A stretch of 38,703 nucleotides of DNA from contig RHPI01001946.1 of assembly GCA_009103225.1 (NCBI GenBank), forward strand, positions 278,420 to 317,122, in the 5' to 3' direction. The DNA comes from Chlorokybus atmophyticus. Lineage: Eukaryota; Streptophyta; Chlorokybophyceae; Chlorokybales; Chlorokybaceae. A program made the position numbers and the translations under genes. This document shows positions 23,001-32,089 of the stretch, one piece after another. Under the pieces are notes generated by a model, which was not told where the DNA came from, did no database searches, and worked only from the letters and a program-made list of their open reading frames with translations. Each line of letters starts with the position of its first letter. Within the stretch, counting starts at the first letter, position 1.

Positions 23001-25046
23001 CCAGCAAGTGAGTGGGCAATCACACAAGTATACACAACATTTACCAGCGGGTGCTTGTGGTGGGAGGCCGATGGCTGTGATTCCACAGATGCTTGGCACG
23101 GGAACAGTGTTGGCTGTGTTCGAGCCCTGCAACGGGATGTTGATGCTTGCAGCTACGGGTCCAATGCTGAACGCGCCGGGAAGAGTGAGCGTGTACGTCA
23201 CCATAATCTGCGTGTTGGTGTCAAAGGCAAAGTTCCACACAAAGAAGGTCTTGCCATCTATCTTTGATATCTGCGCGGTGTGGCCGGTGCCAGTGGGTCC
23301 CCACTGTATGGCACTGATATCGGTGTCCCAGACCACGTTGTTATCGGGTAGCTGGACTTGAAATCCTGTCGAGGGTGCGTTGGATATTGCCCCCTGGCGC
23401 TTGAGGTTGTACACAAAGGTGGTCGTGCCGCGGATATCAGGGTAGTAGCTGAAATCCAGCCAGAAGCCCTGTGTTCCCGCATCAAAGTTGGCATTGCATC
23501 CGTCGCACGGGTCCGTCGATATCACCGGGGCACCTGTCCCACAACCAGCGATGCCGCAGAGACCTGAGGCCCTAACGACAGCACCGGTAGCTGCACCCAA
23601 ATCGACCTCGGCCGCGACGGGACCCGTGTAGAACACTTGTAAAGGAGCCACATAAGGCCCAACATCGGCCGCGACAGGGAGCTGCAGGGAGTAGACTACA
23701 GTCAGAGTGTTGACGTCGGTGTAATCGGAGTCCCACTGGAAGAAGCGCACGCCGTTGAGTTGGGTTATCTGTGCGGGTCCAGGCGGGGAGTACGCTATAG
23801 CTGATACGGGACCAGCGATGCAGTCGGGCAAAGGGACACGGAAAGCCGATATCGCCTGCGCACCTGAGGACCGAGTCACCGTCCACGAGAACAATGCCGC
23901 TGTCCCGCCAGCAGCCGAACCCCGCGTGAAGGACACCTTCATCCCCGTACCGACGTCCGTGTACGCTGCAGTGCAACCCGCATCTGACACAGACAATCAA
24001 CTCAACTTCATCAGCCCCATGCAAGTTATTGATGTAGCGATCGAGTTTGAAAATATGGTTGCAAGGTTTCAACTGAATGCTAGATGTTGAGGACTGCCTC
24101 AATAATTGCTCCATCCTGTATTGAGTATGCAATTGACTCAGAAAGCGACTAAGGCGAATGTATCAACCTTCCAAAGACCTACTGATGGACTCAACCAGCT
24201 TCTGAACAAATAAAGGGACCATACGAATGATCAACCGATCCATTACTTTAGGCACTGACATGATGAGTACTGGAGTTCAGAAAGTGGTATCAACACGTGC
24301 ATGATCGATCAACAGTGTACCTTGCAGCAGTGCTCTTCCTCCTACGTGCACTCCCCTCCCCTCGTCTTCTCTCACCACAGGTATCTCCTCCGGCACGTCG
24401 ACGGGGAACTCCGCGTCGAAGGTGGTGTAGACCGCGTCGATGGGGATGCCGGCCAGCAGCTGCGGGGGGCCCTGCAGAGGGACGGAGGAGGCGAGGGAGG
24501 TGAAGAGGGCGAGGAAGAGGAGGAAGGAGGACGAGAGCCAGGAAGAAACACCTGTGGATGTAAAGGCGAGGGACTTGTGTGAGTGTGGGTGGGTGAGTGC
24601 ATATATGCGATGGGTGTGCGTTGCAACAACCACTGTGGCGGCTGGTTTCAACTTGACACGCAGTGTGTGTGAGCGCGTTGTGAGGTTGAGTGTGTGTGGT
24701 CGTGATGTATAGATACACGCAGCCGAAGGCCATTGCATGGACTTGCGTGTGTGCGTGCGTGCATACACACATGCACACGCGTGCACATACACATACGAGC
24801 TTGCCGGGTATTGATGCAATGTGCACAGGTGTATCGCAGCAGCAAAACAATGGTGAACAACCACATCGAACGCTGCAGGGCGTTGTCGAACAGCAATCAG
24901 ACAACATATGACGTGTGCTCGCAGGTTTGGTGCTCTGATCTGCGTTACAGATCAGCGATGAGCGATCTAAGCGGGGGATGGTGATTGATTGTGCACTTAC
25001 TCTGAGATCTGGGCCGCCTTGAGGGGCGGCCCCTGGAGGTAGCCAT
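14052..25046 (-). CDS. Giant modular type I membrane protein (eight ~140-aa repeats, Trp/Cys repeats, TSP1, EGF)
   Basis: Adhesion or matrix receptor-like protein, 2,772 residues. Exons: 25046-25001, 24551-24321, 23983-23045, 22770-20822, 20667-19576, 19444-18908, 18646-17650, 17553-17501, 17293-16832, 16545-15764, 15649-15563, 15440-15218, 14972-14052; every phase closes. Basic N-region and signal peptide (about 19-38, SFLLFLALFTSLASS), then a GGRALLQ motif. Eight copies of an unassigned repeat follow (about 93-1160 and 1502-1640; hallmarks CNPTFDAG..GYWVDF, WGP.G..A.ITTING, FEW.FGFD..TQMMVQY, TGPVAMQI, APSICG), joined by polyproline linkers. Interleaved are five Trp/Cys repeats (GYW...W...CGKSW...ISA.LN..NG), several carrying Asp runs. 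Then come four TSP1 repeats (WTPCSQPCGSG, WSNCTKVCGGGTQTRTVEC), EGF-like modules, CGVCDGDGTSC, RRRRLLQ, a transmembrane helix (about 2675-2700) and a tail starting RRRRR. The start ATG fits AATGGC context. About 43 residues in exon 19444-18908 come from a suspect 128-bp insert. Ligand and role are unknown. Confidence 0.85.
15505..15538. repeat. CA/CG alternating repeat in intron
   Basis: ACGCACGCGCACGCGCACGC-type tract in the short intron between exons 15649-15563 and 15440-15218 of the giant membrane protein gene. Confidence 0.65.
16648..16772. repeat. CA then GT alternating repeats in intron
   Basis: Purine-pyrimidine alternation with CA on the left and GT/GC on the right, inside the intron that splits the first TSP1 repeat (between exons 17293-16832 and 16545-15764). 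Confidence 0.65.
17330..17455. repeat. CA/CG alternating repeat in intron
   Basis: ACACACGCACACGC-type tract in the intron between the 53-bp exon 17553-17501 and exon 17293-16832 of the giant membrane protein gene. Confidence 0.65.
18671..18790. repeat. GTGTGGG / GTGCGTG repeat in intron
   Basis: A tandem GTGTGG hexamer run (about 18675-18705) followed by GT/GC alternation, in the intron between exons 19444-18908 and 18646-17650. Confidence 0.65.
19228..19228. other. Single N at edge of 128-bp insert
   Basis: The only ambiguous base in the window. It sits exactly between a G/A-rich tract (polyproline codons on the minus strand) and the first base of the 128-bp repeat copy. This marks a join or gap closure in the assembly. 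Confidence 0.95.
19229..19356. repeat. 128-bp perfect direct repeat, copy 1 (inside coding exon)
   Basis: Identical base for base to 25290-25417 in the same orientation. It interrupts a polyproline-coding tract of the giant membrane protein: prolines on one side, PSSPP-type residues on the other. With the neighbouring N it adds 129 bases, so the frame is kept and no stop appears, but the encoded residues resemble neither neighbouring domain. The lack of any divergence and the adjoining N suggest misassembly. Confidence 0.95.
19496..19572. repeat. CA/CG alternating repeat in intron
   Basis: CACGCACACGCACA tract, preceded by a short CACTCT run, in the intron between exons 20667-19576 and 19444-18908. 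Confidence 0.65.
22771..23044. other. Intron with short CA/CG repeat
   Basis: Intron between the exon carrying the first two ~140-residue repeats (ending 23045) and the 1.9-kb exon carrying the next four and the start of the seventh (starting 22770). It holds a short ACGCACGCATGCAC tract near 22895-22955 and nothing else I can name. Confidence 0.6.
24676..24800. repeat. GT/GC and CA alternating repeats in intron 1
   Basis: GTGTGTGCGTGCGTG and CACACATGCACACG tracts inside intron 1 (25000-24552) of the giant membrane protein gene, between the start-codon exon and the signal-peptide exon. Confidence 0.6.
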
Positions 25047-25976
25047 TGAGGTGCGGCTACACCTCCGCCCACACCGCCACCGCCGCCGCCGCCGCCGCCG
25101 CTAAGGGGAGAGGAGGTTGTCCTCAGTAACAAATAAAAAACCGTCACGTGAGCCCTCGTCGGTTATTTATCATGCAATCCGGATCGTGCAGTTTCCTCGA
25201 AACAGGTTCAATCAGTGGAGGGTTGTGCGAACCGGGTCTGCAACTCGTTGACGTCGCAACGTGAACATCTCACGGTGACCAGCTGGCAGGTTAACATCTG
25301 GACGGCCATCGTTGCCTGAGGGTTGTGCCGGTCTGTGTTTTTGGACATGAATGGTGAGGCCGGTGGATTGGTAGCAGAAATGGCTGATGTAATCACGGAA
25401 ACGGCTTGGGTATCTGGTGCTGCACGACTTGTGCCTATCCTGCCTTGGCATGCGCTGCGCTGACCGGTCGCGTCGATCCAACGGCCACACAACTAACGCA
25501 TGTTCGATAGCTGCTCCACGTCGACAGGGCAAGAACCAGTCCAAACGCACTCGCTAACCGGCGATATTGAACCCCTACAGGTCATGGATGCATGATAGTG
25601 CCTGAGCAATTTCGCAATGTCCGACGCGTGTCGACTGTATTCAACGGTGAGCTGTTAGGGCACAACGTTAGCAGCCAAGTTGGCTTTGGTTCGTTCGTTG
25701 CAACGTGCTCCTTGGCGGCGAGGTGGTTGTGGGCATTGGCGGTCATGTGGGCCACGCCAGGGAGGGTTTGCCGGCCCGGGCGGCGCAGTCGAGCTTGTCT
25801 TTGCGAGCGTGCGGCTACTTCTGGACGGAGTGAACGAGCTTGCTGGAGACCTGTAAAGGAGTGCTGCACAAACAAGAAGGGTTGAGGCGCCGGCAGGCGG
25901 CGAGGGCGGTGGCGACGTGGGCGAGGGAGTCGGGGAGGTTCAGCAAGTAGTCAGCGCTGGCGTGTGCACGCAGCGC
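25047..25976. promoter_or_regulatory. Divergent promoter region between giant membrane protein and TIFY-GATA gene
   Basis: 930 bp between two start codons on opposite strands. It contains a GCC-triplet run (about 25066-25101), a G-box CACGTG (25145-25150) and the second copy of the 128-bp repeat. The stretch from about 25150 to 25570 has no CA repeats and differs in texture from its surroundings. No supported gene. Confidence 0.45.
25290..25417. repeat. 128-bp perfect direct repeat, copy 2 (intergenic)
   Basis: Identical to 19229-19356, 6 kb away. Here it is embedded in a longer intergenic stretch with unrelated flanks on both sides, so this is the more natural-looking context. Whether this longer segment is native, foreign or itself misplaced cannot be told from the sequence alone. 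Confidence 0.95.
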
Positions 25977-27770
25977 ATGGCGGAACTCGGGGAGGAGTCC
26001 GGGGTCGTGGACGGAGCTGCCGCAGCGGCTGCGGTCCGGGCGGCGGCAATAGCTGTGGGAGGCAGGCCGGCGGGGGACGGGGAGGAGGACCATGACGGCC
26101 GCCATATCGGCACGGCACAGCAGCTGCAGCTCTCTTACCAGGGAGACGTTTTTACTTTTGACACCGTCCCGGCTGAGAAGGTGCGTTTAGGACATGCCCG
26201 CAGGCAACATATTTTGCATTTATGCAAGGAACTTCTGCTTGATGACGTTGATACGACATTGGCTATCTTGACGAAAGCGTTAGGCACAGGGTTGCAATGA
26301 AGATGCGCTGCAGCATCATTATTTGGTGTTTCTGACAAGGCGCACCTACTCTAGTAATATGTAATGTTTGCTCGTATACACTCTCATTATGCTCTTGCAA
26401 GTTACGACAGCTTGAAAGCTTGCACAGCCGCTTAGCATGTAGTGACTGGCCTTATACACTCTCATTGTGCTGTCGATATTAACAATCGTGTAAAAGATTA
26501 ACAGCTTGCACATCAGCTTAGCCACATGCAAAAGTCCGAAATTAAGTTAAGCATCGCAGTCTTGCTTGCAATGGTACCAAACGGCAGCACAACCTTTCAT
26601 GGCAGCCGTACATTGCTGTCGTGAGACATAAAAGGGTTTGCTGGAATGGGTGCATTTGCTGTCACGCACTTTGGGTTCACTGGTGGTTTTTTATTTTTTT
26701 TCATTGCTTTGCTTCTGCACTGTGCTGTGTATTAGCATCCGCGGATTTACCCAATCATATGATCAGGTCCAAGCCGTGTTGTTGCTGCTTGGCAGCAGAG
26801 AAAATGCACCGCCGCCACCAATGCACACAAACATGTTAACCGCAACCGCTCCCACGCACAAGGTCCAGAAGGTAATCCAGCCGACATGGTTGTGTTTTAC
26901 ACTATGGAGCTGAAGTTTTCACATAGGTCTGTCTCACTATTAATGTTGCAACCGACCAGCAGGAGCTCCCGCGCATGAGCGTTCCCCATCGGCTAGCATC
27001 ACTGGAGAGGTTCAAAATCAAGAGGAAAGAGAGGTCTTTTGAGAAGAAGGTGCGGTATGACGTGCGAAAGGAGGTTGCACAAAGGTGAGGTTGACACCAT
27101 ACAACATGCATAATTTGGCGAAGCAGACACTGTCACTTCAGCTTTTAATCTTGTTTAGGAGTAATGTGTTTGATTGCTCATACACATATGCCGTGCAGGA
27201 TGCATCGCAACAAAGGCCAGTTTGCCTCATCTAAGGACAAGGATGCAGCAATGGCCAACCAGTACGGGCAGCCAACCACAAGCGGCGAGTCACAAACATT
27301 GATGTGAGCATTGTTTTGTCTGGGCAGCTGTAACTTTGGATCTGTATGGGTCTCATGTGCGTTGTGGGTGGCTTATAGATGCACACACTGCGGCGTTGCT
27401 GAAGGCACAACACCTATGATGAGGAGAGGGCCCAATGGTCCTAAATCGTTGTGTAATGCGTGCGGGCTTTATTGGGCAAACAAGGTATGTTGGGCATTAT
27501 TGAAGTGTGAGCACACACTGCAGTGGGTTGCACTGCTGATGGTTGCAATGCCCACAGGGCATGTTGCGGGATCTATCAAAGCATGGTTCATCCGGAAATC
27601 TGCTTCAGCAAGGACTTGAAGATCCCAGCCAGCACATGGAAGGGCTATCAGACCCAAACCAGGTATGAGTTATATGGTTCAGCTCTCGCACATAACTCTC
27701 ATGGCGCTGGATACTGATTCTTCACGCACGACCTTTGCAGTTGCAAGTAGCAATTGTGTCCTCCGAATAA
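25977..27770 (+). CDS. ZML: TIFY-CCT-GATA zinc-finger transcription factor (ZIM/ZML type)
   Basis: Nuclear transcription factor of the plant ZIM/ZML (TIFY group I, class C GATA) type. Exons: 25977-26180, 26767-26871, 26963-27084, 27199-27303, 27379-27484, 27558-27662, 27741-27770; 258 residues, phases close. The TIFY domain is split by intron 1: [15 protein letters not shown] (about 53-68) then [14 protein letters not shown] domain follows (about 104-155): [34 protein letters not shown]. The zinc finger is CTHCG...[12 protein letters not shown] with C-x2-C-x20-C-x2-C spacing, the form typical of plant ZIM proteins, followed by LRDLSK. ATG 25977 is chosen because the frame upstream has no ATG. 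Exon 3 has a CAGCAG acceptor that could add one Gln. The last exon (10 codons with stop) is the least certain. The gene is divergent from the giant membrane protein gene. Confidence 0.93.
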
Positions 27771-29799
27771 CGCTTGCAAGGATGGCAGCCCCGAGTTAAT
27801 TCGTCGCACAAGGGGCGGGGTGCCTTCTCTTTTTAAGTTGCATGTCTGTACAAGTATTGGAAGTGCGCTCCGTGCCAGGCTTGGCATGTTGGTAAGAGTG
27901 TTGCAGTGCGTAGACTGTGCGTAGGATAGGGTTATTAGCACTATTTACACAGGAGGATGGTATGTGCGGCCAATGCAAGACTGTTGGCAGTGATGCAGCA
28001 GTGCTACCCTCCGCGATCTCCATGCTAGGTTCATTGCGTCCATTGATGCTGCAATGAAGAATATATTAAGGTGACAAACCTGGTTTCATCAACCAAAGTG
28101 CATATGCAATGGTGAAGAGCATTGCACCAAAAGTGAAATATAATGCGCATATGCATGGCCCGCACGCAGAATCAGTCATCCCGCAAGCAATATCCATAGG
28201 GACCCACAATTCCTAGGCTTACAGACATTGGGGTCTACAAGCTACCTCACTCTTTCTACCACTACCACTACAACCCATCCCTAATGGTCGTGCATGCACG
28301 CATCTCAAGTGTTGGTATCATTACATTCCACAGTTGCAATTGTATATTATGGCACCATGCCCTTACATGGGTGGGCAGTCATAGCAAGCCAATGATCCAT
28401 TTAATAGTGCATCTTTGCAACTATCAGCCATGCGTCTTCTTCTCTATATGATCAAAGTAGCATATTGCATACCAGCATAAGAGTTGCTACGCATCCACAA
28501 GTAGCCCCTGATTATGAACCAAGGTGGGTGCCACCAACATGAGTAGATGCCACACTCATTGCAAGCTCCAACGCAAAGCACATGTTGAAAAGCGCATGCG
28601 ACCATATTGGGACAATGTTCTGAAGCACATGAGGTACGGCAATACTCTATTATTAACCATCTCGTTGGATGAAGGCGTTTTACACGATTAACTTCGGCAT
28701 GTGGTTAATGCTGAAAGCAATATCAGTACTTGAGACAAATTGTCATGGATTTGATCATAAATGCTTGTAGTCCTTATCAAGTTGAACTGAACGCAAGTTC
28801 GCCCACCACTATAATGTACACATGTGAAAGGTAATGATCGCAGCCTTAATCATTTCAAACTTTACGCAAGCTTACAACCATAATTAATAGTCACATCGTG
28901 CAACATATCGTCATCACTTAACAAAACACTTTACTTGTCACAATGGTAAACAGTACAGAGGATACAACTGAAAAACAAACACTTTTTGCAATTGTCGTCC
29001 ATCTATGATCCTATGCACTCAGTCATACGTTGAGGTGCTTCACTTGAGATACATTGCTCGTCATAAAAAGGGGTTGCAATTCGCAAACGAAATCCCCCAC
29101 CTGATTTCCCGTGGGGTCGTCCGCTGCTGCTCTGCCACAAGTCCCCTGCATGATGCGACGTGATGGCACAGAGCACACTGCGTTTTGTCCTGATCTGCCG
29201 CCATGCTCTTGCGCAAAGCAAAGTGTTTCACCGGAGCTCAGTCGAAGCATGCACGTGAGTCACATCCATCATGTGACTGAAAGGGATTTGGCAGGGGGGG
29301 TTTAGGTTGAAATTCTGTCATGGCGGGGAAAGGGAGGCGCTGCCAGCCCTGACTGGTGAGAGGGACGCTCTGTAGAAGCATGCCTCTCTGTCAAGCTCAA
29401 GGCTAAGTCACGGACAGGCTGAAGCTTAGGCTTAGACCTACCAAGGCGGGGAGAGCATTGCATTGCCTTGTACTAAACGTCCCTTGCCGCACTGCAAAGT
29501 CGCAAACATCGTCAACGCTGCTCCATGTAATCACTGCCAGCAGGCTCTGCGTCTGCGTGCTGGCTTGCACTATGTTGAGGGGCGCCCTTGTGCATGCATG
29601 GCCGTGTTTCGTGTTTGCACAGTCATTTGCGCACAAGTGCACCATAACGCAATGATAGGATGCGGCAGCCTTGCAACTGTAGCCGGCATGATTTTCTTTG
29701 TAGTGGTCAACGTCGAGACTGCTGATTGCGAGCTGCTTGCTGCTGCTGCTCCTCGTTCTGTCAATTCACAATGAGCATTCAATCTGAGCATTGGCGCAG
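27771..29799. other. 2-kb region without supported genes
   Basis: No exon chain with splice sites and closing phase could be built here, and 28024-29002 lacks even moderate reading frames on either strand. Two short frames near 29003-29250 (minus) and 29463-29774 (plus, Cys-rich with a TM-like end) are open but resemble nothing I know and have no convincing neighbours. The texture is A/T-richer than the flanks, suggesting decayed mobile DNA or spacer. Confidence 0.5.
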
Positions 29800-30896
29800 A
29801 TGGGTACGAAGCGGAAGCGGATGGAAGCAGATTGGGTTCAGCTGGAGCGCCAGGTAAAGTAGACTGCTTGAAGGTTATTGACCCAAATTAGCAAATATCC
29901 TGAATTTCAACCACATGCTGCAAGGCACTTCGGATTGTTAACATCAGCGCAGGTCATCTGGTTGTTATACTTGTACCTAGGGCAACGTTGCCAAATGGTT
30001 TTGCAAGTAGCAACTGAGCTGATCCTGCAGCTTTGGACAGCAGTGTTCTTTCCTTGCAGGAGCAGATAACAACTATGCCGCTCTTTGTGGTCATGACCAA
30101 TGAGTTGGCCTTTACGATTCTGACGAAACGCATGCAACGCGGATGCGTGGCGGGAATTGCTGAAGTGAGCTGCACCAAGTTTGATCACCCGGCATACGTG
30201 TTGGGTAAGCTTATCTTCATTTATGCTTTGTGTGTACAATGCTGTTGTGCTTAGAGTTGGGCTACCAACGTTGCCTTTGTTGCTTGTGACTGTGCAGCAG
30301 ATTCTGGTTGGGCTTTGGGACAGCGAGTGTTTTTTGCAACAAAGCCCGTCAACGGACCCGGCTGGCGAGCAAAGCAGTCGGGTCGGGTGTATGAGTACTT
30401 CGACAATCAGCTTGAGGTGAGGCGGTTTTATGCGGCGCCAGATGGCAACGTTGCTGACAGCGCGGACCTCAAGAAATTTCAATTAAAGCAATACCGGCTT
30501 TTACTTTCCAACAACAACAGTTAGTGTCATACTGTGCCCAGCGCTTGCTGCCTCTTGAAAAATGCTGACTGTTGGAAAAGTGCTGACTGTAATTTGGATC
30601 AACAGACAGCGAGGACCCAAAGCTGTACTTTATGGTTGAAGCGGGACGTGTGCCTGACACCTCTGGTCGCTGGCAAGCATCCTGTAGCAGTATACCTGGT
30701 GAGTTCTGTGTGTATTTACGCCCGGTAGCATTATGCATGTGTCTGTGTGTGTATGTGCGCGCATGTATGCATGTGTGCGTGTAGTCCTCAATGTTATTGA
30801 TGCGCAGATGATGGTGCAGTAGCTGTGGAGGAGGACCGCACCGAATATGGGTGGGTCCAGCAATTTCTAGATGACGTGCTCGACAACAAGGCATGA
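29800..30896 (+). CDS. Unrecognised 200-aa protein, five exons
   Basis: I do not recognise this protein. Exons: 29800-29853, 30060-30204, 30298-30519, 30606-30698, 30808-30896, giving 200 residues with all phases closing, which is the main reason to call it a gene. It starts MGTKRKRMEADW, a short basic segment that could be a nuclear signal, has no signal peptide or membrane helix, and carries aromatic-rich stretches (WALGQRVFFATKP, SGRVYEYFDNQ, KQYRLLL) before an acidic C-terminus (YGWVQQFLDDVLDNKA). The mix of short strands and Gly/Pro turns suggests a small globular domain. Intron 4 has a GT/GC alternating repeat like those of the surface genes. An alternative ATG 30 bp upstream is in another frame. 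AATAAA at about 31002 could be its poly(A) signal. Confidence 0.55.
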
Positions 30897-30910
30897 GGCG
30901 CGTGGTATCG

Positions 30911-30977
30911 ACTCCAACAAGAGCAGGATCCTCATCCCGTATGATAGTCGAGATGAAGATCCTTCTCTTGTTGGACT
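30911..30977. repeat. Inverted repeat: 26-bp arms, 15-nt loop
   Basis: Left arm 30911-30936 and right arm 30952-30977 pair at 23 of 26 positions. It starts 15 bp after the stop of the unrecognised 200-residue gene, so in that mRNA it would form a 3' UTR hairpin. Known uses of such hairpins (small-RNA precursor, remnant of a mobile element) are only possibilities. Confidence 0.85.
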
Positions 30978-31095
30978 CAATGCTACTCGAGTAAGCTTAT
31001 AAATAAATGAATACGAGTTAGTTCATCGGCCTCGTCGATTTGTGTTATTTGTACTTGTCGTTGGATAAGTGACTCGTCGTAGGTGTATACACCCG

Positions 31096-31140
31096 GTATC
31101 GGCCTGTTGTATGCACTCATTCCAAACAACAGGCTGATAC
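31096..31140. repeat. Inverted repeat: 15-bp arms, 15-nt loop
   Basis: GTATCGGCCTGTTGT at 31096-31110 pairs with ACAACAGGCTGATAC at 31126-31140 with one mismatch. The loop length matches that of the hairpin 120 bp upstream. Confidence 0.85.
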
Positions 31141-31439
31141 GGAGTGGTCCGCTGTTAGGATGGGGAGCGTACACTCCCCACACCGATACTCTATATAGCT
31201 CCTTTGTTTCGAGACTTGCGTAGACCCTCCATTTCATACACTGACAATTCAGGCACAACACTTGACACACAATTGCACACAGTCAGCACGTAACAAGACA
31301 AACATATAATAGCCAAGACAGAGCAGACATAAACAATGTATACGAACAGTGTATATGAACAGGTCTAATGCAGTGTACCAATAATAACAAATCTGGGCAC
31401 TTGCAGGGACACAGAGGTCTTGCAATGCAGGCGACGCTT

Positions 31440-31680
31440 TTTATAACCACGTCTGGATTGTCGAGCACCAACCAGGGCTATCACCTCCTTAAGCCACATT
31501 CTCATCTTCGCAAACCTGTTCATAACAATGGTACCAGCATGCTTCCGCGTACAGGCAGCCCTTCACTGCAATGTATTATCCACTGGCGATATTGCACCTA
31601 GATTGTGAGGACTAGAGCGGGTTGACACCTAGAACAACCAACACACCATGTTCCAAACTTGCTCCTATGTCATCAAGCAA
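31440..31680 (-). pseudogene. Degenerate fragment of WCRKC thioredoxin gene (exons 6-7 and intron)
   Basis: Aligns by eye with 34160-34410. It shares GCACCAACCA.GGCT, ATCACCTCCT, an acceptor-like AACCTG, the intronic CATGCTTCC...GGCAGC, and GCACCT.GATTGTG at the exon 6 position. In the minus sense it still reads LVLDNPDVVIK where the intact gene reads LVLDKVRDMVK, but a 12-bp deletion and a stop break the exon 7 frame. The similarity crosses an intron, so this is a DNA-level duplication, not a retrocopy. The right limit is approximate. Confidence 0.65.
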
Positions 31681-32089
31681 GATCGCACTGGTGGCTCATA
31701 GCAAGCGCAGCCTGTCGTTAATGTTCCAAAGCCCCGCTGTCCATTGGCACGGGTCTCATCGGCATCTAAATGGTAAAGTAGCAGTCGGTAGTAGCCGTAA
31801 CAGGTATTTGTGAGATAGGTCAGATGATGACACGTGCAATGCGTTATGCCTTACATTTCGGCAATGCAGATACCCTCAGAAGCAACTCAACAAGATAATC
31901 ACAACGCAGCACGCCTGCAGCCTTGCTTACTTAAGTGCAAACAGAAACCAAACACTCTAATACCCTATTGTCGGGCACTATTGTCCGCCAAACCGTGAAG
32001 TGTCCTCACCTATGTACATGAAACATGCGATCACAGTCGCCACAACACACACCACGCAACCCCTGCTATGGCAGCATGATAAACCCACT

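Larger units (their letters stand above)
30897..32089. other. Convergent intergenic region with hairpins and pseudogene fragment
   Basis: 1.2 kb between the stop codons of the unrecognised plus-strand gene and the minus-strand secreted protein gene. It holds two long near-perfect inverted repeats (annotated separately), a smaller GGGGAGCG...CACTCCCC hairpin near 31163-31180, and a degenerate copy of the WCRKC thioredoxin 3' end. Confidence 0.6.

Noticed and set aside
24290-25147. Gly-rich minus-strand frame running through the start of the giant membrane gene
   Set aside because: It reads straight through two introns with good splice sites; the exon 25046-25001 ATG joined to the signal-peptide exon gives a better N-terminus.
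29003-29774. Short open frames on both strands, one Cys-rich with a hydrophobic end
   Set aside because: No splice partners in phase, no homology I recognise and frames open on both strands; left as unsupported.
27771-32089. tRNA or other structured RNA genes
   Set aside because: No cloverleaf or other known RNA fold could be made out by eye; only simple hairpins were found.
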